NCBI GenBank assembly: GCA_024637295.1
Contig: JAGXFL010000004.1
Location: forward strand, 1 to 64,000
Direction of reading: 5' to 3'
Length of the DNA: 64,000 nucleotides
Source of the DNA: Sulfuricurvum sp.
GTDB lineage: Bacteria > Campylobacterota > Campylobacteria > Campylobacterales > Sulfurimonadaceae
Shown in pieces: positions 1 to 8,790 of the stretch. Position numbers and translations under genes: made by a program. Numbering within the stretch: the first letter of the stretch is position 1; each line of letters starts with the position of its first letter. Under the pieces are notes generated by a model that ran no database searches, was not told the origin of the DNA, and saw only the letters and a program-made list of their open reading frames with translations.

Positions 1-24
1 AATTTTAGTTACAAGGGAATAGGC

Positions 25-1680
25 ATGGCTTTCGATAACGAAGCATTTGAAGAAGAAAATTTTGCTGAAATGCTGGAGGCATCGTTCAAAGAGCAAGAAT
101 CCACACGCATTACAGAAGGTGAAGTAGTAGAGATCCAAGAGGGTGATAACCGTGCGTTGGTAGGCGTTGGTGAGAAACTTGAGGGTATCCTTTCATTGGA
201 TGAAATTCGTGATGCAGCAGGAAATCTTCTTTTCAACGTTGGCGATAAAATCACCGTAATGGTGATTGGACACTACAATGAGCGTCCGAAGATTTCATAT
301 AAAAAAGTACTTGAGCAAGAGAAAACATTGGCATTTATTAATGCCCACAAAGAAGACTTTGAGTCGGTTGTCATCGAAGCATTGGTTACAAAGAAGAACA
401 AAGGCGGCTATCTTCTTGAAGCGGACGATGTTCATTTCTTCCTTCCTCGCTCACTTGCAGCGTTTAAAGATACGGATCAAGTTGTCGGTAAGACCATCAA
501 AGCACAAGTAGTAAAAGTAGACGCGGCTGAAGCATCTATCGTTGTCTCTCGTCGTAAGCTTTTCAATGATGAGCGTAAGCGTAAAAAAGAGGTGATCGAC
601 GCATTGATGGAAGAGGGTAAAGTTATCCAAGGTACCATCAAGAAGATCACAAGCTACGGTATGTTTGTTGATGCAGGTGGGATTGACGGTTTGGTCCATT
701 ACAATGAGATCAGTTACAAAGGTCCTGTTAACCCTTCTAAACTCTACAAAGAAGGTGATATCGTTAACGTCAAAGCAATCGCGTATGATAAAGAAAAACG
801 TCACCTTTCACTCTCCATCAAAGCGGTTCAATCCGATCCATGGAAAGAAGTAGAAGAAGCACTGGACGAGGGCGATACTATTACCGTAACGGTTAGCAAC
901 ATCGAGCCATACGGTGTGTTTGTTGACTTGGGTAATGATATTGAAGGCTTTTTGCACATCTCTGAAATTACATGGGATAAAAACATCAAGCATCCAAAAG
1001 ATTATCTCACTATGGGTCAAGAAATTGACGTTGAGGTTATTGAGATCAATTCGAATACCCATAAATTGCGTGTATCCTACAAGCGTCTTCAGCCAAAACC
1101 TTTTGAAGAGTTTATGAAAAAAACCCATGAAGGTGATGTCCTTACGGGAACAATCACTTCATTGACTGATTTTGGTGCATTTATCAAAATCAATGGTGTT
1201 GAAGGACTGTTGCACAATCAAGACCTTTCATGGGATAAGAATGCAAAATGTAAAGAGACCCTAAAAGTCGGTGATGAAATCGAAGTCAAAGTTGCGAAAA
1301 TCAATGTTGACGATGAGAAGATCTCATTGAACCGCAAGTCATTGGAAGAGAGCCCAATTGACAAATTTGCTCTGAATCACAAGATGAACGAAGTGGTCAG
1401 CGCGACTGTTCGTGATATCAAAGATTTCGGTGTTTTTGTTTCATTAGAGGGCGGTGTTGATGCATTGATCCGTAATGAAGATCTCGCTCCTATGGAACCG
1501 GAAGAACTTCAAATCGGTCAAGTTATTGATGCTGTGATTATGGTTATTGATCCTAAGCGTGATCGTATCCGTCTTTCGGTACGTAAGTTAGAGCGTATCA
1601 AAGATCAAGAGATGCTAAACGAAATCAATGATAACGATGCACACAGTCTTGGTGATTTGATTAAAGATAAATTTAAATAA
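25..1680 (+). CDS. rpsA: 30S ribosomal protein S1
   Basis: Binds mRNA on the small ribosomal subunit and helps load it for translation. The 551-residue product is about the usual length for a six-repeat S1. S1 (OB-fold) repeats can be read at roughly residues 30-100, 115-180, 199-267, 284-354, 371-440 and 457-530; the later ones carry the typical YGVFVDLG, FGAFIKING and FGVFVSLEGG strands. An AAGGGA Shine-Dalgarno lies 7 nt before the ATG. Only 24 nt of upstream sequence are in the window, so its promoter and upstream partner cannot be seen. It is followed after a few bases by a small membrane-protein gene and then serA, probably one operon. Identity is near certain. Confidence 0.97.
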   Translation: MAFDNEAFEEENFAEMLEASFKEQESTRITEGEVVEIQEGDNRALVGVGEKLEGILSLDEIRDAAGNLLFNVGDKITVMVIGHYNERPKISYKKVLEQEKTLAFINAHKEDFESVVIEALVTKKNKGGYLLEADDVHFFLPRSLAAFKDTDQVVGKTIKAQVVKVDAAEASIVVSRRKLFNDERKRKKEVIDALMEEGKVIQGTIKKITSYGMFVDAGGIDGLVHYNEISYKGPVNPSKLYKEGDIVNVKAIAYDKEKRHLSLSIKAVQSDPWKEVEEALDEGDTITVTVSNIEPYGVFVDLGNDIEGFLHISEITWDKNIKHPKDYLTMGQEIDVEVIEINSNTHKLRVSYKRLQPKPFEEFMKKTHEGDVLTGTITSLTDFGAFIKINGVEGLLHNQDLSWDKNAKCKETLKVGDEIEVKVAKINVDDEKISLNRKSLEESPIDKFALNHKMNEVVSATVRDIKDFGVFVSLEGGVDALIRNEDLAPMEPEELQIGQVIDAVIMVIDPKRDRIRLSVRKLERIKDQEMLNEINDNDAHSLGDLIKDKFK

Positions 1681-1686
1681 TTTGTG

Positions 1687-2169
1687 ATGCGACGATACGC
1701 TTATTGGCTTTTCCCGATCATAGCTATTGGGGTAGCTGTTTTTATCGTCGTATTTATGGTTGAAATCAATCCTGTCGCACCTACCATTGGGCAGGATGTT
1801 GCATTGGATGAAACTGCAAAACCGATTGCTTCGGAAGAGAGTTCACCTGGGTGGATTAACCATTTTAACATCAGCAACGAACAAGAGTATTTCTACCCTG
1901 TCAATGAAGTACGCATTGAGCTAGATGACAATGAGACTCACAGTAAAGCTCAACAATATCATCTAGTCGTTCCTTTGAATAATTCTTATGAGTTCTTTTG
2001 TCTAAAACAGGAACTTAAAAACAGTAATCTTTCTTATCTTTTGAATCAGGATAGAGGAACCATGACGGTGTTGATTGACTCAACCGATCAGACAAAGCTT
2101 ACAACCCTTGTAGCGAAACTAAAAACGTATCAAATTTCGGCGACTTTATCGTCGTTAAAAGAGGATTAA
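1687..2169 (+). CDS. small single-pass membrane protein, unknown function
   Basis: A 160-residue protein that I do not recognise. One hydrophobic helix at about residues 4-25 follows two arginines (inside-positive), so the rest should be periplasmic. The soluble part (about 40-160) is mixed alpha/beta with no cysteine pair or catalytic signature. A GTG lies directly upstream at 1684; I prefer the ATG at 1687, but neither has a clear Shine-Dalgarno. It begins a few bases after the rpsA stop and ends 4 bases before serA, so it is probably read by ribosomes leaving rpsA. Confidence 0.75.
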   Translation: MRRYAYWLFPIIAIGVAVFIVVFMVEINPVAPTIGQDVALDETAKPIASEESSPGWINHFNISNEQEYFYPVNEVRIELDDNETHSKAQQYHLVVPLNNSYEFFCLKQELKNSNLSYLLNQDRGTMTVLIDSTDQTKLTTLVAKLKTYQISATLSSLKED

Positions 2170-2173
2170 ACCT

Positions 2174-3763
2174 ATGGAAAAATTTAAAATCGTAGTTTGT
2201 GATCATATACATGAAGAGGGTCTTAATCTCTTGCGTGGCGATGATCAAATTGAGATGATTTTTGCGGCAGATATGGATAAAACCGCTTTATTAGATGTTG
2301 TTGCAACGGCTGATGTTGCTATTACGCGAAGTTCAACGGATGTCGATGAGAAGTTTATTCAAGCGGCACGCGGTAAGCTCAAAGCGGTTGTACGTGCCGG
2401 TGTCGGTGTTGACAATGTGGATATTCCTGGATGTTCAAAAGAAGGGATTATCGTTATGAATGTCCCTACGGCCAATACGATTGCTGCGGTTGAATTGACG
2501 ATGACGCATATGCTTTCTTGTATGCGTATGTTTCCGTACTCTCATGATCACTTGAAAAATCAGCGTATCTGGAAGCGTGAAAAATGGTATGGATATGAGC
2601 TTAAGGGGAAAAAACTGGGTGTCATCGGTTTTGGGAATATCGGTAGTCGTGTAGGTATCCGTTCCAAAGCGTTTGAGATGGAGGTCATCGCGTATGATCC
2701 GTATATCCATCCATCAAAAGCAACAGATCTGGGTGCTAAATACACCAACAATTTTCAGGATATTTTAGATTGTGATATTATCACTATCCATACTCCTAAA
2801 AACAAAGAGACTATTGGGATGATCGGTGCAGATGAGATCGCTAAGATGAAAGACGGTGTTGTCCTCATTAACTGTGCTCGTGGCGGATTGTACGATGAAG
2901 AGGCTCTTTACGAAGGACTCAAATCACGTAAAATCCGTTTTGCGGGTATTGATGTATTTAACAAAGAACCTGCGACCGATCATAAACTGCTTGATTTGGA
3001 TAATATCTGTGTTTCACCCCATTTAGGTGCGAATACATTTGAGTCTCAGTTAAATATTGCTTTGGAAGCGGCACAGCAGGCAATAGAAGCAGCCAAAGGG
3101 ATCGCGTATCCTCATGCATTGAATCTTCCAATTGACGAGACAAAGATCCCTTCTTTTGTGAAACCATTTTTAGAGATGAGTCAAAAAATCGGATTTTTAG
3201 CGTCTCAGATGAACAAGGCACCGATTATCTCGATCAAAATAAGCGGTCGTGGTGATATTGCTGAATATGTTAACTCTCTTGCTACGTTTGTAACGGTAGG
3301 CGCATTGGCAGAAATTTCTGGCGAAACGATCAATTATGTGAACGCTGACTTTGTGGCAGCTGAACGTGGTATTAAGATCGAGACGGAAGAACTTCCGGGT
3401 AGTCCTGTCTATAAAAACCTAGTTACGGTTCGATTGACGACAGACAAAGACGTGATCGAGATCAGCGCTACGATGTTTAATGATGATGTTCAACGTATTG
3501 TCGACATTAATGGATTTGGCGTTGATGTTGAGCCAAAAGGGAATATGATCCTTTTCAAAAATACGGATGTCCCTGGTGTCATTGGTCATGTTGGTACTAC
3601 CTTGGCGGCACACGCGGTCAATATTGCAGATTTCCGTCTAGGTCGTAATAAAAGTGGTCAAGCATTGGCTGTCATTATTGTTGATTCTGCTGTCAGTGAG
3701 AAAACACTCAAAGAACTCTCTTCTTTGGAAGCATGCATCAGCGTCTCATACGCACGACTTTAA
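2174..3763 (+). CDS. serA: D-3-phosphoglycerate dehydrogenase
   Basis: Oxidises 3-phosphoglycerate to 3-phosphohydroxypyruvate with NAD, the first step of serine synthesis. The 529-residue length fits the long form: substrate and NAD domains (1-310), intervening domain (about 315-450) and C-terminal ACT domain (about 455-529). Visible motifs are the dinucleotide fold GVIGFGNIGSRVG, the catalytic-arginine segment NCARGGLYDEEAL and the histidine in SPHLGANTFES. The ACT domain suggests feedback control by serine, as in the family. A strong hairpin with a pyrimidine-rich tail lies 8 nt after the stop and probably ends the rpsA-serA transcript. Confidence 0.96.
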   Translation: MEKFKIVVCDHIHEEGLNLLRGDDQIEMIFAADMDKTALLDVVATADVAITRSSTDVDEKFIQAARGKLKAVVRAGVGVDNVDIPGCSKEGIIVMNVPTANTIAAVELTMTHMLSCMRMFPYSHDHLKNQRIWKREKWYGYELKGKKLGVIGFGNIGSRVGIRSKAFEMEVIAYDPYIHPSKATDLGAKYTNNFQDILDCDIITIHTPKNKETIGMIGADEIAKMKDGVVLINCARGGLYDEEALYEGLKSRKIRFAGIDVFNKEPATDHKLLDLDNICVSPHLGANTFESQLNIALEAAQQAIEAAKGIAYPHALNLPIDETKIPSFVKPFLEMSQKIGFLASQMNKAPIISIKISGRGDIAEYVNSLATFVTVGALAEISGETINYVNADFVAAERGIKIETEELPGSPVYKNLVTVRLTTDKDVIEISATMFNDDVQRIVDINGFGVDVEPKGNMILFKNTDVPGVIGHVGTTLAAHAVNIADFRLGRNKSGQALAVIIVDSAVSEKTLKELSSLEACISVSYARL

Positions 3764-3770
3764 TATCTTA

Positions 3771-3790
3771 CTTGCCTTTTTGAAGGCAGG
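3771..3790 (+). terminator. intrinsic terminator after serA
   Basis: CTTGCCTT and AAGGCAGG form an 8-bp stem (one G-T pair) around a TTTG loop, followed by the T/C-rich run TTCTTCTCTTTC. It lies 8 nt after the serA stop. Confidence 0.7.
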
Positions 3791-3905
3791 TTCTTCTCTT
3801 TCTGCACCAAGTTTTCCCCATATATGGATTTTATACTCCCCCTTTTTGTCTTATTTTTATACTAATTTAGTCATTTTTTCTTTTTAATCAGCTTAGAACA
3901 TAAGA

Positions 3906-3911
3906 TATAAT
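3906..3911 (+). promoter_or_regulatory. -10 box of the cetB/cetA-like operon
   Basis: A perfect TATAAT preceded by a T-rich stretch (3840-3890), the usual form of a housekeeping promoter in Campylobacterota. Transcription would start near 3918. That is after the upstream ATG at 3914, so translation must begin at the ATG at 3935, which has AGAAGGAG just before it. Confidence 0.65.
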
Positions 3912-3934
3912 ACATGAGTATAGAAGGAGAAGTG

Positions 3935-4423
3935 ATGGCTGGAAATGAGTTGACGTTTAGTGATAATGAATTTATTGTTTCAAAAACAGATTTGCAAGGG
4001 CGCATAATTTATGGGAATGACCTTTTTATAAAAATTTCAGGATATACAGAAGAAGAACTTCTGGATAGACCGCATAAAATTTTACGGCATCCTGATATGC
4101 CTGCTCTTATTTTTACATTATTATGGGAAAGAATTCGAAAAGGTGAGGAAATTTTCGCGTATGTCAAGAACAAGACAAAGCAGGGAGACTTTTATTGGGT
4201 TTTTGCCCATGTCACAGCCTCTTTAGATAATAGCGGACAAATTATTGGTTTCCATTCAGTACGACGACATCCGACAAATGAGGCACTGTCAGTGATCAAA
4301 CCTCTCTATGCAGATTTATTACGCGCTGAAAAATCAGGAGGCGTTGATGCCTCTCGTGCACATCTGCAATCTATCTTAAATCAAAAAGGGGTCGGTTATG
4401 ACGAGTTTATCCTCTCTCTCTAG
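3935..4423 (+). CDS. cetB: PAS-domain energy-taxis sensor (CetB-like)
   Basis: A 162-residue cytoplasmic protein made almost wholly of one PAS domain (about 10-120). The pattern [16 protein letters not shown], then RHPDMP, then [11 protein letters not shown] is typical of the Aer/CetB family, which binds FAD and senses redox state. There is no membrane segment or output domain. It overlaps the next gene, a chemoreceptor with a membrane anchor but no periplasmic sensor, by 26 nt. This is the split architecture of the Campylobacter CetB (sensor)/CetA (receptor) pair. Start chosen from AGAAGGAG and the promoter position; an ATG at 3914 is in frame but lies upstream of the likely transcript start. 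FAD binding is inferred from the family. Confidence 0.72.
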   Translation: MAGNELTFSDNEFIVSKTDLQGRIIYGNDLFIKISGYTEEELLDRPHKILRHPDMPALIFTLLWERIRKGEEIFAYVKNKTKQGDFYWVFAHVTASLDNSGQIIGFHSVRRHPTNEALSVIKPLYADLLRAEKSGGVDASRAHLQSILNQKGVGYDEFILSL

Positions 4424-5846
4424 AGTTCAGTACGCCAATCTTATTTCTCTTGGGATTTTCACACTTGCCCTGATTGTTGAATTTGCAATTGATGGGTTTA
4501 GCTGGGTTCGAATGTTTAATATAGCCAATTTTGCATTGGCGTGGTTTATGTATATTAACCTTAGAGAAGCAAAGCAAACGATTCGCAGTGTCGCCTCTAT
4601 CATCGACGGAGCTAAACATGGAAATATGGAGGGGAGAATTACCAATATAAAAGACCATGGTGAGCTCAAAGATCTTGCATGGAACATTAATAATCTCCTC
4701 GATCAGCTCGAAGTTTTTATTCGGGAGATCAATGCCAGTATCGATCATGCCAGTAAAAATAAATTTTATCGACACATGATTCCTAAGGGATTAGCAGGGG
4801 CATTTAATTACAATACAATTCTAATCAACAAAGCCATTCATGCGATGGAAGAGAGCCATGAACACATTCAACGTGTTGCTATTAACTCAACGCTAGGAGA
4901 AATTGGGCGGGGTGTTTCAGGAGGTCTTGAAGTTATTCAAAATGATCTTGAACAAAACATTAAAAATCTTGATGAAATTGTGGGCGTGAGTAAGATCACG
5001 GCAGATAATTCCAGTCGCACTGTTGCTGATATTGAAGTCATTATCACCAAACTTTCTTCACTCACTGAACTCGTTGGAATTTCTAATGATGCGATTAATG
5101 CCCTTAACAATAAAACAAATGAAATCAATTCAGTGCTTGATCTGATCAAGGACATTGCGGATCAAACCAATCTACTGGCTCTCAATGCTGCTATCGAAGC
5201 GGCACGAGCGGGTGAGCATGGACGAGGATTTGCGGTGGTTGCGGATGAAGTACGTAAATTGGCGGAGCGAACTCAAAAAGCGACAGGGGAGATAGGAATA
5301 GCTATACAGACGCTTCAGCAAGATGCATCGGATATTCAAAATAATTCAGATGAGATGAGCATCATTGCCAATGAATCCAGCAATACTATTGAAACGTTTC
5401 GAGATACACTCCATGCGTTCAATCGTGATGCGCTTTTAACCGCACATGAAGCAGACTTGATCCAAAAAACAACTTTTGTCACTTTGGCAAAAATCGACCA
5501 TGTTGTCTTTAAATCCAATATCTTCAGCGCAATCTTCCAAGGTCATACCAGAGAGACTTTCACGGATCATCATAACTGTCGTTTAGGTAAATGGTATGAG
5601 ACCGGAAAAGGAAAAGAGATGTTTTCACATCTTCCAAGTTTCAAAACTCTGGAAAAACCGCATGAGCTTGTTCACTCCAAGGCACATGATAACCTTGTAT
5701 TTATAGAAGGGGGTGATAAAGTTATTGCTAATAAAGAGGCTATTATTCAGAATTTTGAAGATATGGAAAAAGCCAGCGATGAACTTTTGGTCATCATAGA
5801 TAGATTGCTTGCCGAATCAGCTGCCGAAAATCACTCAAAAGGGTGA
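4398..5846 (+). CDS. cetA: methyl-accepting chemotaxis receptor with CZB domain (CetA-like)
   Basis: A 482-residue chemoreceptor. Two closely spaced hydrophobic helices (about 13-50) form a hairpin anchor with no periplasmic sensor. A HAMP-like linker follows (about 55-115), then the coiled-coil signalling domain with the conserved tip [20 protein letters not shown] (about 253-272), which contacts CheA/CheW. The C-terminus (about 370-465) carries a CZB zinc-binding domain, recognisable by [15 protein letters not shown] and later conserved histidines ([11 protein letters not shown]). AAGGGG precedes the ATG, which lies inside cetB, so the two are translationally coupled. Input presumably comes from the PAS partner. 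The CZB module suggests a second, zinc- or oxidant-linked input as known for other CZB receptors. Confidence 0.8.
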   Translation: MTSLSSLSRVQYANLISLGIFTLALIVEFAIDGFSWVRMFNIANFALAWFMYINLREAKQTIRSVASIIDGAKHGNMEGRITNIKDHGELKDLAWNINNLLDQLEVFIREINASIDHASKNKFYRHMIPKGLAGAFNYNTILINKAIHAMEESHEHIQRVAINSTLGEIGRGVSGGLEVIQNDLEQNIKNLDEIVGVSKITADNSSRTVADIEVIITKLSSLTELVGISNDAINALNNKTNEINSVLDLIKDIADQTNLLALNAAIEAARAGEHGRGFAVVADEVRKLAERTQKATGEIGIAIQTLQQDASDIQNNSDEMSIIANESSNTIETFRDTLHAFNRDALLTAHEADLIQKTTFVTLAKIDHVVFKSNIFSAIFQGHTRETFTDHHNCRLGKWYETGKGKEMFSHLPSFKTLEKPHELVHSKAHDNLVFIEGGDKVIANKEAIIQNFEDMEKASDELLVIIDRLLAESAAENHSKG

Positions 5847-5860
5847 TTGATCGCTCATTC

Positions 5861-5877
5861 TTTATACTTTCTTTATA
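5861..5877 (+). promoter_or_regulatory. KdpE-box-like direct repeat upstream of kup
   Basis: Two perfect TTTATA hexamers separated by five bases (TTTATA-CTTTC-TTTATA), inside an exact 11-bp tandem repeat at 5858-5879. From memory, the E. coli KdpE site at kdpFABC is TTTATA-N5-TTTACA just upstream of -35. With the start site predicted near 5932, this repeat spans about -71 to -55, a comparable position. kdpE itself lies two genes downstream. KdpE binding is inferred, not shown. Confidence 0.6.
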
Positions 5878-5919
5878 CTTTTTGCCAATATCCTGAGATT
5901 TCACTGATACTAAATCATT

Positions 5920-5925
5920 TATAAT
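5920..5925 (+). promoter_or_regulatory. -10 box of kup
   Basis: Perfect TATAAT with no recognisable -35 at 17-18 nt upstream, as expected for an activator-dependent promoter. Start site predicted near 5932, about 27 nt before the kup ATG. AAAGGGA serves as ribosome-binding site. Confidence 0.6.
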
Positions 5926-5958
5926 GTACATCTACAAATCCTAGTTTAAAGGGACGTT

Positions 5959-7779
5959 ATGACGTTAAAAGAACGTATTAAAAGTGAGATGATGGTCATA
6001 AAATCACTGGGTGTGGTGTATGGGGATATTGGAACCAGTCCGATTTATACCTTTGCCGTTATTTTGTTGTTGGTACAACCGACAACCGAGACAATCTTTC
6101 AAATTTTATCGATGGTGTTTTGGACGATGTTTATGTTGGTCACCATCCAATACGCGTGGTTGGCAACGAGCCTTTCCAAGCGAGGTGAGGGGGGGACAGT
6201 CGTGTTAGTACAGCTGTTACTGCCGTATCTCAAAGGGGCTAAAATTACCGCATTAGTTGGGGTATTAGGTTTTATCGGGATATCGCTGATGATCGGGGAT
6301 GGGGTCATTACTCCTGCCATCAGTATTTTGAGTTCAGTTGAGGGGATTGCGTTGATCCCAGGCTATGAAAATACGCCAAAGCTGATTTTACTTGTCATCG
6401 CAGCTGGAATTGCGTTTGCCCTCTTTGCCGTCCAGAAAAAAGGGGTCGAAAAAGTAGCCAGTGCGTTTGGCCCGATTATGGTCGTATGGTTTTTTGCCCT
6501 TGCATTGGGAGGCGGTTACTATCTCCTCCAATCGCCAGAAGTGTTAAAGGCTATCTCGCCACTCTATGCGCTTGAATTTATCATCCAACACCCTTATATC
6601 GCTTTTGTTGTATTAGCTGATGTATTGCTTTGTGCAACGGGGGGTGAGGCATTATACGCCGATATGGGGCATTTGGGACGTCTTCCGATACTTAAAGGGT
6701 GGTTGTTCGCTTCAGTTGCATTACTCATTTCTTATTACGGTCAAGGGGCTTTTTTGCTCTCCCATCCAGAAGCGGCGAAAAGTCCATTTTTTGAGCTTTA
6801 TCACACTCTCGTTCCTGACTTGTATGTTCCGATGTTATTGTTGACCGTCCTTGCAACGATTATTGCTTCTCAAGCGATGATCAGCGGGATTTTTTCGGTT
6901 CTCTATCAGGCGATGACGACTCGTATTTTTCCGCACTTCAATGTGAACTATACCTCTAACGAACTGCGCAGTCAAATCTATGTTGGTTCTATCAACTGGT
7001 TTTTGTTCATTTGTGTCGTCGCAATGCTCTTTATCTTTGGAGAATCGGGAAAATTGGCAGCGGCGTATGGTCTTTCAGTTGCTGGGGCGATGAGCATCAC
7101 GGGCGTACTCATGAGTATGATTTTTATGTATAAACGTCAATATCTAAAAATGGGTATTTCCATCATTGCTGGATTGACCAGTTTGGTGTTTTTCATCTCA
7201 TGTTGGCTCAAAATTCCGCATGGCGGCTATTGGTCACTCATTATTGCATCGGTTCCTCTTTTTATCGTGATTCTTTATACGCAAGGGCAAAAACGGCTCT
7301 ATGCTTCATTTGTACCGATTGACAAAGAGCTCTTTTTAGCGGAATACCTCAAACGCTATGCGCAAGGGTTCTATGTAGAGGGGACGGCACTTTTCTTTGC
7401 CCGTAATGCCGATGCGATTCCTGCGTATATCTCTAAAACGATGTTTCAAAATGGGATCATGTACGAGCGCAATATCATCGTGACCATTCACCCTTCGTAT
7501 GAACCTCATGGGATTACCAGTGAACTCTCCCCAATAGGAGAAGGGCTTGATCTGCTTAGTATCAAACCGGGATATATGGAGACACTGAATGTCGAAGCGA
7601 TCTTACGTGAACGAAATATTGATGAACGTACGATCTTTTACGGAGATGAAGAGATCGTATCGGAGAGTTTTATATGGAAGATCTTTGCCTTTATAAAAGA
7701 TGTATCTCCTAATTTTGTCAGCTTCTATCATTTTCCGCATGAGAAACTGATCGGGGTTGCACGTCGGGCAGAGATTTAA
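5959..7779 (+). CDS. kup: Kup-type potassium uptake permease
   Basis: Imports K+ with protons across the inner membrane. The 606-residue length is typical of the KUP/HAK family. The N-terminal signature GVVYGDIGTSPIYTF (about 18-32) and the conserved segment GDGVITPAISILSSVEG are present, followed by about twelve hydrophobic segments up to about 440 and a soluble C-terminal domain (about 450-606). AAAGGGA precedes the ATG. kdpD follows after 6 nt and then kdpE, so the transporter is linked to the two-component system that normally controls KdpFABC; no kdpFABC gene is in the window. A KdpE-like repeat precedes its promoter. Confidence 0.95.
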   Translation: MTLKERIKSEMMVIKSLGVVYGDIGTSPIYTFAVILLLVQPTTETIFQILSMVFWTMFMLVTIQYAWLATSLSKRGEGGTVVLVQLLLPYLKGAKITALVGVLGFIGISLMIGDGVITPAISILSSVEGIALIPGYENTPKLILLVIAAGIAFALFAVQKKGVEKVASAFGPIMVVWFFALALGGGYYLLQSPEVLKAISPLYALEFIIQHPYIAFVVLADVLLCATGGEALYADMGHLGRLPILKGWLFASVALLISYYGQGAFLLSHPEAAKSPFFELYHTLVPDLYVPMLLLTVLATIIASQAMISGIFSVLYQAMTTRIFPHFNVNYTSNELRSQIYVGSINWFLFICVVAMLFIFGESGKLAAAYGLSVAGAMSITGVLMSMIFMYKRQYLKMGISIIAGLTSLVFFISCWLKIPHGGYWSLIIASVPLFIVILYTQGQKRLYASFVPIDKELFLAEYLKRYAQGFYVEGTALFFARNADAIPAYISKTMFQNGIMYERNIIVTIHPSYEPHGITSELSPIGEGLDLLSIKPGYMETLNVEAILRERNIDERTIFYGDEEIVSESFIWKIFAFIKDVSPNFVSFYHFPHEKLIGVARRAEI

Positions 7780-7785
7780 CGATGG

Positions 7786-8790
7786 ATGGTTTATAATTTA
7801 GTTATGTACCCGATTATCCCACCCTTTTTACTTTTGATCACTCTTGCGCTGATTTCCAAACTCTTTAGTGAGGAGCTTCAACTGGTCAATATTGGGATGA
7901 TTCATCTTATCCCTATCCTCTATGCGGCAATGCGGCTGGGGCGTAGAGATACATTGATCGTCTCGGTAGCTTCTGTCCTTTCATTTAATTTCTTTTTTAT
8001 CCCCCCAATGTTTACTTTTACTGTGCATGATGTTCGTTATGTTTTCAGCTTTGCCATTATGATCGCTGTCGGGCAGATTGTTGCATGGTTGAGCGAACGG
8101 GCGGCGATTGCTAAAGAGCTAGAGACATCCGAGAAGCTCCAAGAGACTCTCTTGGGATCACTCTCTCATGAACTGCGTACACCCCTTGCAGCGATCATGG
8201 GGGCATCATCGGGACTGCTCACTGAAGAACTTAATCTAAACAGTGAACAAAAAAAAGAGCTTTATGATACGATAGATCACGGTGCCCATCGTATGCAGCG
8301 ACTGATCGACAATCTCCTCGATACCGCTCGTCTGCAAAGCGGTATGTTAAAACTTAAAATCCAAGAGTGTGATATACGCGAACTTTTGGGAAGTGCGTTA
8401 TCAAAAACAGAGCATACTTTTCCCGCAACGTTAACGCTTAAAGAAGGTATTAGTCCGGTTCAAGGGGATGCCGTTTTGATTGAACAGGCACTGTTTAATC
8501 TACTTGAAAATGCCTTTAAATACGGTGATGCAGTCAATGTAACAGTAGAAAGTGATCTTATCGGGATTAAAATTCGTATCTGTAATACAGGTTCCATCCC
8601 ATCTGAGAATGAAGCCTCGATGGCATGGAAGCCGTTTTCGAGATTGAGCAATGTTCGAGGACAAGAGGGGATCGGATTGGGGTTATATGTGGCGTATCGA
8701 ATCGCCAAAATGCATGGGGGGAGTGTAGAGACGATGAGCGATGGCGTACAGTTTTGCGCAATACTGCGACTATTACATAGGGGTGAGTAA
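7786..8790 (+). CDS. kdpD: truncated KdpD-type sensor histidine kinase
   Basis: A 334-residue kinase corresponding to the C-terminal half of KdpD. It has the DUF4118 membrane block (hydrophobic helices at about 7-25, 42-75 and 85-105, with the KdpD-like stretch NFFFIPPMFTFTV), then the H-box SLSHELRTPLAA (phosphorylated His near 128), an N-box (LLENAFKYG) and a G-box (GIGLGLYVAYRIAKMHGG). It lacks the long N-terminal KdpD domain and the USP domain, which in E. coli KdpD read cellular signals; full-length KdpD is about 890 residues. The stop overlaps the kdpE start (TAATG). An alternative start is the ATG at 7804. Confidence 0.85.
   Translation: MVYNLVMYPIIPPFLLLITLALISKLFSEELQLVNIGMIHLIPILYAAMRLGRRDTLIVSVASVLSFNFFFIPPMFTFTVHDVRYVFSFAIMIAVGQIVAWLSERAAIAKELETSEKLQETLLGSLSHELRTPLAAIMGASSGLLTEELNLNSEQKKELYDTIDHGAHRMQRLIDNLLDTARLQSGMLKLKIQECDIRELLGSALSKTEHTFPATLTLKEGISPVQGDAVLIEQALFNLLENAFKYGDAVNVTVESDLIGIKIRICNTGSIPSENEASMAWKPFSRLSNVRGQEGIGLGLYVAYRIAKMHGGSVETMSDGVQFCAILRLLHRGE
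7792..7797 (+). promoter_or_regulatory. -10-like box at the start of kdpD
   Basis: TATAATTTAG (7792-7801) lies just inside the annotated kdpD start. The same ten bases form the promoters at 9503 and 33108. A transcript from here would begin near 7804, exactly at an in-frame ATG, giving a leaderless kdpDE mRNA in addition to read-through from kup. Confidence 0.4.
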
